A DNA stretch of 64,000 bases. Origin: Euglena gracilis (Eukaryota; Euglenida; Euglenophyceae; Euglenales). A program made the translations under genes and the position numbers. Where the stretch lies: NCBI GenBank assembly GCA_039621445.1, contig CP154956.1, positions 72,042,914-72,106,913 on the forward strand, written 5' to 3'. This document shows positions 1 to 16,989 of this stretch, piece after piece; the stretch's first letter is position 1; each line of letters starts with the position of its first letter. The notes under the pieces are model-generated. The model searched no databases. It saw only the letters and a program-made list of their open reading frames with translations, and was not told where the DNA came from.

Positions 1-395
1 GTGCCATGAGGTGGCAGATGAGGTATGTGGGACTGGACATTTTGGGTATATTTTTCGAAAAGTTTATTTTTGGAATTCAAAAACAGAGTAGGCTGAATTT
101 GGGGCCAGTCGCGCAGCTAATTTTGTGCCTTGTTGCAAAGGTCACCTCCGTTCAAAATACATCCCAGGTTGTCGGTTCGAGGTCGCGGATTTGAATGTCC
201 GTTTCATGTTAGAGTGGAGCAGTTCCCCGCAGCTTTACAGCCAGCGGCAAGGGCTTGGCTCCAACCGGGCTCATCGGCAGCCTCATCGCTCTTTCTGGCG
301 ATTCCGGTTCGGCCGTCACCCGGGGCCTTTTTTTCCCGCCATGTCCCCGTGTTATGGCTCCCACACACCTACTCCACCGGAGGAAGGTGTCATGT

Positions 396-397
<2 letters not shown>
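1..397. other. Non-coding or intronic stretch before the first GT array
   Basis: No gene is identified. A short GC-rich segment near 235-335 reads on the + strand as a small neutral peptide (LAPTGLIGSLIALSGDSGS) after a plausible acceptor (tttacag). It could be an exon of the downstream WAPL-like gene, but nothing independent supports that. Confidence 0.3.
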
Positions 398-2439
<2,042 letters not shown>

Positions 2440-2517
<78 letters not shown>

Positions 2518-2553
2518 TGTGTGTGTGTGTGTGGTGTGTGTGTGTGTGTGTGT

Positions 2554-2623
<70 letters not shown>

Positions 2624-2675
2624 TGGTGTGTGTGTGGTGGTGTGTGTGTGGGTGTGTGTGTCTGTGTGTGTGTGT

Positions 2676-2731
<56 letters not shown>

Positions 2732-2751
2732 TGTGTGTGTGTGTGTGTGTG
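2440..2751. repeat. (GT)n microsatellite with GGT interruptions
   Basis: About 310 bp, right-hand continuation of the GT array interrupted by the 611-2439 element. All long open frames across it are artefacts of the dinucleotide. Confidence 0.95.
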
Positions 2752-2813
2752 AGGGGTGGTGCTGTTACCGAAGGGGCCCCAGCTGAGACCAGGACGCCGG
2801 GCCCCCCCGGTGG

Positions 2814-7815
<5,002 letters not shown>

Positions 7816-7924
7816 GGAATCCCCGAAACCGGAGTTGACCGGCTCCCTCACCCCCACCCTTTCCCGTATTTCTGGGGTGCCGATTTTTAGGGTGGAAATT
7901 TTTCTTTGTGCAGTACCATGGTGA

Positions 7925-8424
7925 GTGGGGGCGGGAGGTTGCTCGACCTCCCCCACCAGGCCTTCCCATACAGCCATGGTGAAGGCAAACGCCCTCCCCG
8001 TGGCCTCTGCCTGACCTCAGACCACGCTGTTCAGGTTTACTGTTAACGCTCCTGACCTTCCCCTTGTTTGTGAAATTGTTTAATATACTCCTCCCGTTTG
8101 TTGATAGCGTTGACTGCCGCTTCACCTCCCTCCATTGTACCAGAAAGAGGTGAGCCCATTTGATCTCAATGCCCAGTCAGTATGCTTGCAAAAAGAAATT
8201 CTTCTGCTCACCACTCTGGAGGATCTCGTTGTTGGATGACATACCATAGGGATTAGTGCCCATGTTTTGCCTATCCGGTTGATGTTGTTGGTTGACATCC
8301 CATGGGGAATCATCTTCGGGATATTGAATTGATCTTGACTACTTTTCTCGGTTCTTCTTCGTTTGTGAACTCTGTCCCTTTCTTCTGGGTGTATCAATTG
8401 CAAGGCAATCTTCAATTTTAATTT
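7925..8424. other. Region between WAPL-like gene and retroelement
   Basis: No gene recognised. A segment at 8320-8398 is repeated at 11877-11957 (see repeat entry). Confidence 0.4.
8320..8398 (+). repeat. Direct repeat copy 1 (pair with 11877-11957)
   Basis: The two segments share atattgaattgatcttga and, after a few differences, ttttctcggttcttcttcg and cctttcttctgggtgt. They flank the retroelement, foldback and intervening DNA at 3.5 kb spacing, so they may be remnants of long repeats of one larger element. Confidence 0.7.
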
Positions 8425-9186
8425 GACTTCAATGAACAATGCAGTGGAGAAGAAATTGGAGTTTCACAGTCGACGTCAATTACCTGGAGCAGCAGTCGCC
8501 GCAGCAGCTGAAGAACCTGGAGGTGCGGACACAACGTGGCGAACCGTCCATGCAGTGGTCGGGGGAATCGCACCTTGTGACTGAACAAAATTGTGCTGGC
8601 CGAAGCTTGAAAAAAGACGGGGTTGGGAAGGCCTTCTTTCCACTGGCCAGCCCATGTTTTTTTCCAAATCTTCCAAATATTGCTGAGGGTGTTGGCGGGG
8701 ACCCAGGGGTGCAATGCCCAACGCCCCAGCCCAGCCCCCCCCCCCAAAATCATCTTATCCAGGAAATAAATTCCATGCGGGAAAAATGGGGAGACACCCC
8801 CCTCCATCAAAGGTTGCAAAAAAAGCATAAAATGGTGGACAAAAAATGCCCCCCCCCCCCAACAACATGTCAACTCATCAGGGATGGCATTCAACCCCAC
8901 CAAAATTGTCCACCCACCCAAAACCCAGAGCAAATTTGAACCTACACCGAGCAGAAAAAGTACTGCAGGATTACGAAAAATCTGTATCCGTAAAGGGGGT
9001 GAGGGATTTAACCACCCAGCACCTGATCCCCTAGTTTTTGATTTCAAAGCCAGAGGTGGGGCAGACAAAGTGGAGAAGAATAAGCGATTGCTGGGAATTA
9101 AATCAAAGGTTCCAAGTGAAACCTTTCAAGCTGGATCACATCCAGCACATTTTTCCAGTGTTGGAAAAAGGCCACTGGGCAACAAA

Positions 9187-9585
9187 ATAGACCTAAAGGA
9201 TGCTTACTTCCACATCCCAGTGAGCCAGGCCTAAGGCCATTTCTTAAGACATCAGGTGGGGGGGCAGACCTGGGAATTCCAGGCAGGCTGTTTTGGCCTG
9301 AATGTAATGCCCCAAATATTCATGTCAGCAATGAAAACAGTCGAAAAGCTGTGGAGAAAAAAGGGCATCCAAGTTTTTATTCACCTGGACGACATTTTAC
9401 TGGTGGCCCCAACACAAAACACCTTACAAAATCACCTGAACACAGTGGTCAGGGATTTAATCAAATCAGGCTTCAAAATCAATGTAAAAAAAATCCACCC
9501 TGCAGCCCACCCAAGTGGTAACCCATCTGGGTTTTCAACTAAAACTTCCAAGAAGGAAAGTTTCAGGTGCCCCCCAAGGAAATAA
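9187..9585 (+). pseudogene. Reverse transcriptase palm remnant
   Basis: KIDLKDAYFHIPV at 9187-9225 is the conserved RT fingers/palm entry motif. A stop at 9232 breaks the frame. The following frame has CFGLNVMPQIFMSAMK and then HLDDILL, the YxDD-type catalytic box with the two Asp residues. Downstream fragments shift frame again. This is an inactive copy of a retrotransposon polymerase. Confidence 0.75.
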
Positions 9586-9929
9586 AAACAGTAAAAAAAG
9601 GAGCTGAGAAAAATGGTGATAAAAAGATTACATGTCAAAAAATGCAGCTAGCTGCCATTTTGGGCGAAATCAGACGCGACCTAATGGCCCAGGCCCTGTC
9701 TAAGGGCCTTTACGGATGCCCTAGCAATTATTTGGTAGAAAATTCCACAGCCCCTTGGGACTCAAAACACCCCATTTCCCAAAGAATCAAAGACCAACTA
9801 AGAGAAATAAAAGTTCCACTTGACACCTGGGGGGGGCAGACCCTTCCCCCAAATTGCAACGAGGGAGTTGCACTCAGACAGCAGCACCCATGCCTGGGGG
9901 GGCTGGACATTCGAACAGGCAAAATTGTG

Positions 9930-10180
9930 CAAGAATTTTGGAGGGAAAACTCCATTTTGCACATGAATGTCAAAAAAATTAACTGCAGCAATAAGCTAAG
10001 TTCAAAGCCTCAGCCAGCCAGGGGAAACTGTGTCCCTGTAAGTGGACAATCAAGTAATTTACTGTTACTTCAAAAAAGGGGGGGGCAGAAAGGACCCCTT
10101 CAATTTCATGATAAGGCCCTTTTTTCAAATGGTGCATGGAACACAACATAAACCTGCAAGTAAAGTGGGTCCCTTGAAAG
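9930..10180 (+). pseudogene. RNase H domain remnant of the same retroelement
   Basis: Fragments in different frames read LHMNVK and then VDNQVIYCYFKKGGG (about 10041-10085), resembling the DIRS RNase H segment in which a DN pair precedes a Gly-Gly turn. Frameshifts separate the pieces. Confidence 0.55.
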
Positions 10181-10289
10181 GAATGCCTTGTTTGGTTTGC
10201 CATGCTGCGGCCACTGCTCCAGGACGTCCGCGGCCATAAAACTCCAATTTCTTCTCAACTGCATTGCTCATTGAAGTCGACATTGAAAT

Positions 10290-11300
10290 TTGATAATTGA
10301 CTTTCGCACTCCCCCCGAGGCAGACAGAGAGGGGAGGAAGGGACACCGACGGCGAAGCACAAACACCAAGCGAGGTCATTGTGTGCGGCGGACGGGTGAG
10401 CCCACGCCGGTAGGTAGCCGGCGGGTAGTACCAAGTCGAGTATTCGCTCGAGTAGCTTGTCCGGTAAGGTGCTGGGCTCACACGCGGGATTTCGTGGGTT
10501 CGAGACCCAGTTCCCGCTGTGCGAGCCCTGATTGATCCCGCACGGGCAGAGGGCATACCGCGGGGATCGACCGGCGCGTGCAACTGCGCACAAGGACGAA
10601 GACACTGGTTGGCCGGAACTTGTGCGTGGTTCCCCGTTGAGGACGTTCCACGGCGAGTAGTAGGAGCTTCCACCCCGTGGCCGTCCAACGGCGGGTGGTG
10701 ACAACCTACATACAATCATGCCTTGTTTGCGGCTGTTTGAATGTGAATGTTCTTGGGTAGGTTAGGCTTTTCCCATTTAGTGCTGCGATTTTGCCGGAGT
10801 TGGCTGGCTCGTCGCTGCGGCATGGACGATTTCTAGGGGGAGACCCCTTCCTGGAGCGCCCCCCCGTTTTCTTTTCTGGGAGGGTAGGGTGGGCTCACTT
10901 GGTGTTTGTGCTTCGCTCTCGGTGTCACTTCCTCACCTCTCGGTCTGAATCGGGGGAGTTCGAGACACCTCGGGCTCCGCACTTCCCCCAAGTGAGGTCG
11001 ACTGTGCCTTATTTTGCCAGAGTTGGCTGTTATTAATCGCCCTATGGCAGAAGGACTGGTGCAGTTTATTTCGGCGGCAGACCCTGGGGAGATACAATCG
11101 CTCTACAATGGTATTTTCTTATCAAAGGGAGCTGCCGTTGCCCTTTTTTCAAAGGCAGTGTCACAGCTTCGTGGCGAAGGCTCTTGGGGTGTGAAGCCTG
11201 AAGCAGAACCTGGGCGCAAATTTTTGTGAATTAGGACTGAGCGCGCGCGCTGACATCAGGCGCCTGGCACATTTTTATGTCTTTTTCACAGGCAACCCTC
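10290..11300. other. GC-rich non-coding or unrecognised sequence
   Basis: No recognised gene. A + frame from 11044 reads MAEGLVQFISAADPGE and continues as a plausible helical peptide to a stop at 11229; it may be a fragment of the neighbouring element. A near-repeat of 'ttttgcc(g/a)gagttggctg' occurs at 10790 and 11014. Confidence 0.35.
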
Positions 11301-11312
11301 ATGAGACAATTG

Positions 11313-11617
11313 TGTAACCTGTCTGCCACTTCTGTTGGCGCAGGTTTTTTCCCCTTTCCCTTGCGCTTTGGGTACCAATTTTTCCTCTTCCTGGGCATGG
11401 CACCAACACCAATGTGTCCCCCCCCCCCTGTCGAGGAGTTTGGCATCGAATTTACTGATATCTGTGGTGTAATTCTGCGATTGTTGCACGTTGCATTTCT
11501 CCATTTTCCCCTGCCATTGGCGTTGGTGCCATGCCCGGGAAGAGAAAAACATTGGTACCCAAAGCGCAAGGGAAATGGGAAAAAACCTGCGCCAACAGAA
11601 GTGGCGGACAGGTTACA
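11313..11617. mobile_element. Foldback (long inverted repeat) element
   Basis: Two arms of about 100 bp are reverse complements with few mismatches: 11313-11412 (tgtaacctgtctgccacttc onward) and 11510-11617 (ending acaggttaca). A 95-bp loop contains a C run. Transcribed, it would form a long hairpin. No coding function is seen. Confidence 0.85.
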
Positions 11618-11639
11618 GGTACTCCACCAATTGACTACG

Positions 11640-12369
11640 ACACGGTGCGCGGTGGCAGTTGAACAACTCAGCGGAGAAGCGATGGTGGCTGCCTCGACCA
11701 AGCCCTACAACGAAGCGTGGCTCTTCTCGCTCGCCCTCGCGTGCGAGGTCGAGATGGGGTCGTCGTTTGAGCTGTCCTAAAAGCAGGCCTCAGTGGTCTT
11801 CAAGCTTTGAACTCACTTGGGGGAATTGCGGAGCCCGAGATGTCTTCAAATGATATTCGTCTGGTTCGTGTTCTTTGGCATATTGAATTGATCTTGAATT
11901 CTTTTCTCGGTTCTTCTTCGTTCGTGAACTGTTTTCCTTTCTTCTGGGTGTCGAAGGGCAAGTTAGGAATCAGCCAACTCCGGCGAAAAGGGCATCAAGC
12001 AGGGAATCCCAACGCAGCGCACCAGAGCAATTACAACAAACCGCCGGCGAGCGAGGCATGGCAGTGTACGTCCAACCTTTTCCTCGCTTTCGCCCTTTGG
12101 TGCGTAAAAAGATAAAAGTTGGAGTAACAGAAAAATTGAAAAGAATAATATAAAAGTTGTTTGCCCTTTTCCCCAATTAAGAGGCAGAGCACAAGGCAGG
12201 GGACAAGCCCTATGGGCTACGACAAGGAAAAGTGCCAAGTGACTTGGCTGTCCTGTCAGGACTTCAAAATGAGAAAAATCAAACTTGAAAATCAAGTCTT
12301 GAATCAAAGACCAGAATGTAATAAAATAGAAAATAGAAAATACCACCTGTGGAGAGGAGAACCAGAATA
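11640..12369. other. Unassigned sequence with one peptide-like stretch
   Basis: A GC-rich + frame at about 11656-11780 reads KPYNEAWLFSLALACEVEMG and ends at a stop. It looks like a gene fragment but matches nothing I recognise. The remainder is AT-rich with short frames only. Confidence 0.3.
11877..11957 (+). repeat. Direct repeat copy 2 (pair with 8320-8398)
   Basis: Second copy of the repeat described at 8320-8398, same orientation, with a few substitutions and small indels. Confidence 0.7.
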
Positions 12370-13349
12370 AGGTTAAGGTATTCCTAACTCAGGCCGTTGG
12401 CCATCTGTAGGAATACCACCTAGCATAGTACTGTGTATGGGGCTCAGAGCTATATCTGGCCGTAGGCTTATACCTACATACACAGTACCATGGCCTTACG
12501 GCTGCCTGGTACACATCCCTCTCCCAGGGCTATGCCCGATTTCCCTACTGGACCAGGCCAGTCGGAATGCCGGACACAGTCCTGGGGACGGGGACCTGTC
12601 ACAGAGCCGTTTGCGGCTTTTGGTTCTCCTGTCACCAGGGGTCTGGGAAGGAAATTGCGAAATAATGAAAAAACGCGCAAAAGTGGTTAACCGCTTATGC
12701 GGTGCCTACTTATTGCGGCAAAGGGGTGGAAGTAGAAGAGCCCATTGGAAAATGGGGGCTGGAAGGTTTCCATTCCAGAAAGTCCCATCCACCCAGTTTG
12801 GGGTGTGTCTATGACACGCGAGGAGGTCTCATTCCATAATCGGAAAAGATTGAAGGGTAGGGTGCGGAAGGATGGGGCACCTGGCCAGTCATATCTGACC
12901 AGGGAGAAAGACCTATTTACAAAACCAACTGCCGGCGACAGCGATATTTTGCCCAGGGGGGTAAAGGAGAGAGGAGTGTGGGGCTGGTCAAAAGACCTTA
13001 GTAGAAGTTTTGCTGTCTGGCAGTCTTATGTGGCCTTATAGCCGAAAAGTAACAAGTTGGGTGCTATTATTACGGTGTGCGCGCTGTACGCTGTGTGTCT
13101 TCTTACTGGCGGCATATACCGCTGAGGGAAGGCTTCACAGCGCGGCGCGGACACGATGTTGTCGATGGGGTATCCCCAGAGGCATATACCTCGACAGACG
13201 GGCGATAGCCCTAAAGAGAGGGGGCCATATGCTAATAAAAAGATATAATGGCAGATGTGCCTGGTATGGATACCGAATACAGGGCCTATAGGCCTGATGG
13301 AAAGGTCAGAACATGGTCCATGGACCTGTGGCCTGTAAGCCTGGGGTAT
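12370..13349. other. Hairpin-rich 3' flank of the minus-strand ORF pair
   Basis: The composition matches the ORFs to its right: dense short palindromes such as ggccgttggcc, cctataggcc and catggtccatgg. Minus frames are closed here. A + frame at 12811-13041 (77 codons, Lys/Arg-rich) is open but unsupported. Confidence 0.4.
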
Positions 13350-14499
13350 CTATGGCACAGATGGCCATTTCCTGGCAGTCGGTGGTCTGATCTCCCGAAC
13401 GTAATCTCCTTCGGGAGTTTCCACTATCTCCAGTATCGGAGGTTCAAAATTTACAAGTTGCCTTTCAGGCTCATCGACATCAAAATCGGGATATTCCCAT
13501 TTTTGTGTATACCCATCGGGTAATTGTACTCCAAGCCTATTGGCTTCTCGATGAAGAAAATTCTGGAGGTTATCCCAGAAGAAAAGTAGCAACATTGCCG
13601 GCCAGATCCAAAAATTTAGGCGGGGGTGGTTGCATTGAACCTGTGGGGGTATCCCCGGATAAACGGCAGGATCTGCCTTGGTGTGCCAACCTGCGACTCG
13701 CGCTCGTATGGTGAATGGCCTTAAAACTTCTCTTACCCAATCGGTAAATTCCATTTTGTAGGCCTCAGGGGGGTATTCAGGCAACAAAAATGTAAAATTT
13801 GGTCGGTTCGGCAGGCTTTGTGCCGAAAAAAGTGGGTATATCACCCTGTCCCAATCGGAGTCTTGAAAAATGTATGGCACTTTGGCCTTGCCTGCTGACT
13901 CGACTGCAAGTCGGACAGCTGCGCTGTCAAGATGAAAATCTTTGGCGATTCCGCCTGTACGGTAGCTGTGTACAGCTTTGAATTTCTTGAACTGGTAAAA
14001 GTTGATTTGGGACTTATAGTCCTGCTTGAATTTGACCAGATGGTCTTCATTTTCTGGTATGACTCTAGTCATACCGCCAGTGGCAGGTAACCAGAATTCT
14101 GCCTGTAGGCAGTTGATGCAACGGACAGGTATGTCCTTATCATAGTCGTTTTCCGTCCAGCGCAAATTGTCCATATTGGACCATGTCAGTAGGCAATCGC
14201 CACAAACCAATGCTGCGCAATTGCGCACATATACATCATGGTGGAAGCTTATGCTATCCGGATTGCGTGTGCAAATATGCACTGCGGGCATGTCGTTTCG
14301 TAGCCTATGGCATGCTGTACATAACCACAATAGTGGATCGTTGTCCTGGAAATCCAGGACGAAATTTCCTCCAAAATATTGGCTAATACCCTTGGAGATT
14401 TCGCATTCCAAAAACGCCAAGTGTGGCTGGTTGTGAAAATACCGGGTTGATCCCGGTGGAACAAGGGCTTGATCCACTTGTTCAGCCAGGGGTCACTGC
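13350..14499 (-). CDS. Unknown protein, ORF B of the hairpin-rich island
   Basis: An uninterrupted frame of about 380 codons, open from just after a TGA near 14500 to a TAG at 13350. No AUG opens it; the first residues read LAEQVDQALVPPG. It contains Cys/His motifs: LCTACHRLRND, HICTRNPDS, CGDC and VRCINC, which could bind zinc. An aromatic-rich segment (about 190-300) and an acidic C-terminus follow. It overlaps ORF A by about 250 nt in the -1 frame, so it may be reached by frameshifting, splicing, or be split from ORF A by a mutation. VRCINCLQAEFW resembles VRCSNCYEKFAVDFW in ORF A, which suggests a shared domain. I do not recognise the family. Long open length among decayed repeats implies recent arrival or selection. 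Confidence 0.6.
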
Positions 14500-16441
14500 T
14501 ATTGCGGATCATATTGATCCTAGCCTGGCGAGTGTTGAGGGGGTCTACTCTGGACAATACGTCCTCAGTCCAAAATGGCTCATTGGCCTCATGCGGGACA
14601 TTTGACCGAATCGGTCTGATTGTGGGTTTGCGCTTAGCGCCTTCAGAGGTTGCAGCCACATAGCTGGCCATTGGTGTTGTGGGCCTATGGCCTGTGCCAG
14701 AGCCATCTCCACCAGAAGGTGGTGGCTCATCATCCCGCCGCCTTTCAGCGGGCTTGCAGCCTTCGGCTGCGGGTTTAGCCTTAGGCTTTTTATGTTTGCC
14801 ATATCGGCGTACTTCCCTAGGATCTGCCGGAGGCAGTGGTCTTTCCGCCGTTGGCGGTTTCGGGGCTGCCGGTTTGGCAGGAGGTGGTTGCATTTCCGCC
14901 GTTGGCGGTGCTGGTGCGGCTGGTTTAGCTACTGGGACATCCAACTCCATTGGAGTTGTAGCCGTAGCCTGTACGGCTGTTGAGCTGCTATCTGCAGCAG
15001 TAACCCTTTGGGTTTCGGGAGGGGAAGCGGCAGGTGAGCCGCGAGGGGTCAGCACTGCCGATACTGCCGACATCGCCGCAGTGAGACCCTGTAGCACACC
15101 ACCTAAAACACCTGTAGGTATTGTTGGTGATGCGACAGGTTCTGTCGGGGTTGGTGCCGTTGGCACTGTAGGTAAGGAGAGGGGTGGTACCAGAGGTACC
15201 GGTGGCCGTTCGGCCTCAGATGTAGGAGATTCAGTCTCTGAGCTGACATCTCCTTCAGGCGGAAGGGGTGTCCAAGAGCCTATTGGGACTGGTGGAAGGG
15301 CTGATTGCTGAGGTTCATCAGCACATATTTCCTCCAAGCCTTCCATGTGGTCGTCACCGCTCTCTCCATCACTCTCTTCACTGCCTTCCACCGTTTCTGG
15401 TGAAGCGGCAGGTGATGCCGTCCGTTCCGCTATAGCGGTAGGCACAGCTTCAGGTTGCGCAATCGCGCTGGTGGTGGGTGCCGCAATAGCGGGCTGGGGT
15501 GAAGAGGTAGTGACAGAAGATTGACTCTCCTGAAATCCCTTCGGGGTAAATGGTTCTGCAGTAGCCGATAGGCTTGAACCTAGGTAACGCCGACCACGCC
15601 CGAAGACGGGTGGGGGTGTCTCACCGGGAGTACCCTGGGGAATTGGCGTTGCCGGTTGCGGCTGTGTTGAGGATTCCAATGGCGGAACCTCCGGAGCCGG
15701 TTGCGGCTTTGGGCGGGGTGCCTTTGGCACCTGTCTTTTCCGTAATCGGAAAAGATCCCATGGTTTTCTTTCTTCTTCAACCATCCTGTGGTTGAAGCGC
15801 AGGAGAGGTAGGGCCATGCCCAGTTCGTTCCGTCTGCCGCCTTGGAAAAACGGCTGGAACAGCGCTCTATCGAGCGTGTCGCCGAATCGGCGTTTGATAT
15901 AATCGTCTATGCTTTCCTTCTCGAACCGTGGCCTGATGGGGACATAGTCCGGGGGAATTTCCCTATCGGGATTGAGATAATAATATATCTCCATGATCTG
16001 GCAGGTCCAAGCCCTGAACCAGAACTGCTGCAAATACAGCAGGAGTTGACGGTGGTTGCGTCGCCCGTTCGAGCTTTGGTGAACATCCTTTGGATTCCTG
16101 CAAAGGTGCAGGAGCATGATGCGCTTTGTCGCTGCCTGCGGGACATTGGCCTGTTGGCCTTCCTCGTCCTGGACTTCGGCCTGTGGTTGAGTACTGCGTA
16201 CTCCGAATCCCCAGAAGTCCACTGCAAACTTTTCGTAGCAGTTAGAGCATCGGACGATATACGTCTGGGGGAAGCGGAGGTCAATATCGACCACTTCAAA
16301 GTGATAGGCATATTGCCAGTGGTAGAAGACTTGCAGATTGCTGCAGAACATGTTTCCCGCCAATTTGGCGATATTTTCAGGTAGTGGGTAGAACTCCCAC
16401 TCCAGGCCTTTTGGGCCTACACTGCGAATGCAGTCGAAAAG
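14249..16441 (-). CDS. Unknown protein, ORF A of the hairpin-rich island
   Basis: Open for about 730 codons from 16441 to a stop at 14249; the first AUG is at 16351, and coding-like sequence (LEWEFYPLPENIAKLAGN) extends upstream of it to a pyrimidine-rich ttgacag that could be a splice acceptor. An N-terminal part (about 1-230) has VRCSNCYEKF, a basic stretch HLCRNPK, and aromatic residues. A Pro/Ala/Thr-rich linker of about 300 residues follows. A C-terminal part has PFWTEDVLSRVDPLN and MIRNSSDPWLNKW. The last 75 codons overlap ORF B, and either frame could be the translated one there. No similarity to a known family is recognised. The codon content is full of local palindromes, unlike the exons of neighbouring genes. 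Confidence 0.6.
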   Translation of the reverse strand, partial: LFDCIRSVGPKGLEWEFYPLPENIAKLAGNMFCSNLQVFYHWQYAYHFEVVDIDLRFPQTYIVRCSNCYEKFAVDFWGFGVRSTQPQAEVQDEEGQQANVPQAATKRIMLLHLCRNPKDVHQSSNGRRNHRQLLLYLQQFWFRAWTCQIMEIYYYLNPDREIPPDYVPIRPRFEKESIDDYIKRRFGDTLDRALFQPFFQGGRRNELGMALPLLRFNHRMVEEERKPWDLFRLRKRQVPKAPRPKPQPAPEVPPLESSTQPQPATPIPQGTPGETPPPVFGRGRRYLGSSLSATAEPFTPKGFQESQSSVTTSSPQPAIAAPTTSAIAQPEAVPTAIAERTASPAASPETVEGSEESDGESGDDHMEGLEEICADEPQQSALPPVPIGSWTPLPPEGDVSSETESPTSEAERPPVPLVPPLSLPTVPTAPTPTEPVASPTIPTGVLGGVLQGLTAAMSAVSAVLTPRGSPAASPPETQRVTAADSSSTAVQATATTPMELDVPVAKPAAPAPPTAEMQPPPAKPAAPKPPTAERPLPPADPREVRRYGKHKKPKAKPAAEGCKPAERRRDDEPPPSGGDGSGTGHRPTTPMASYVAATSEGAKRKPTIRPIRSNVPHEANEPFWTEDVLSRVDPLNTRQARINMIRNSSDPWLNKWIKPLFHRDQPGIFTTSHTWRFWNAKSPRVLANILEEISSWISRTTIHYCGYVQHAIGYETTCPQCIFAHAIRIA

Positions 16442-16989
16442 CTGTCAAAGGTGCAGTCCTCTCAAATTGCAACCTTGGCCCCAAGCCTCTCAAAATGCCG
16501 GAACCTGTTTCCGCCAGAATGGTGTTGAACCATTTCACACTCCCCTTGTTCTGGACGGCAGCGCAGGCAAGCGCGCCTCACCCCTCCCCTGCCTTCCTGG
16601 CTGCACAATCATCAGGCATTGCTAAACGATAAAGTGGAATAGCAGGGGTTCTCGTAAAATCAGTCGGCACGCCCGGGGCAAGCACCCACTACACACAGAT
16701 CTGAAAAAAAGATTCTTTTTTAATGAGGTTCTCAATCCAGTCCCCTCCATAAGGGCAGCATCTCATAAACACAACTTTTGCACGGATAACCAACCAACAC
16801 ATAACTGCCTAACTCTTCCAGAAATTACAATCTCCGTTTGGCAATCTTGCCAACTTAAAACTGAACATTTTTCACCGGTTGACCCACACCGAGAAACACA
16901 CTGAAAGTGCAGAACTTCATAAAGCAGCCACCTCCAAGGATACCATCTTTCTTATCCACACCCGACATGTGCATGCACAAAAAAAGCAG
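16442..16989. other. Boundary region between the ORF island and a transposon relative
   Basis: No gene seen. The segment at about 16735-16835 resembles the reverse complement of 39475-39550 (cagtcccctcc, then cagcatctc and tcttccagaaatt), so a displaced piece of the CTTAGGCGG transposon lies here. Confidence 0.4.

Larger units (their letters stand above)
8425..10278 (+). mobile_element. Decayed DIRS-like retroelement with inverted terminal arms
   Basis: The ends are about 75-80-bp imperfect inverted repeats: 8425-8505 against 10201-10278 in reverse complement, sharing aatgcagt(t/g)gagaagaaat and, further in, cctggagcag. Between them lie degenerate reverse transcriptase and RNase H motifs in several + frames with stops and shifts. 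Inverted rather than direct long repeats, and the RT-RNase H order, suggest the tyrosine-recombinase (DIRS) order, where a recombinase replaces integrase. No recombinase catalytic motif is visible, so that part is inference. The copy is non-functional. Confidence 0.65.

Noticed and set aside
10450-10535. tRNA-like gggttcgagaccc segment
   Set aside because: A T-arm-like word is present but the acceptor stem does not pair and no convincing D-arm precedes it.
14545-14802. Minus frame inside ORF A region
   Set aside because: Third-frame shadow with poor composition; ORF A covers it with longer, motif-bearing sequence.
14679-15311. 210-codon + frame antisense to ORF A
   Set aside because: Gly/Ala/Val-rich antisense of a Pro/Ala/Thr-rich linker, a usual artefact.
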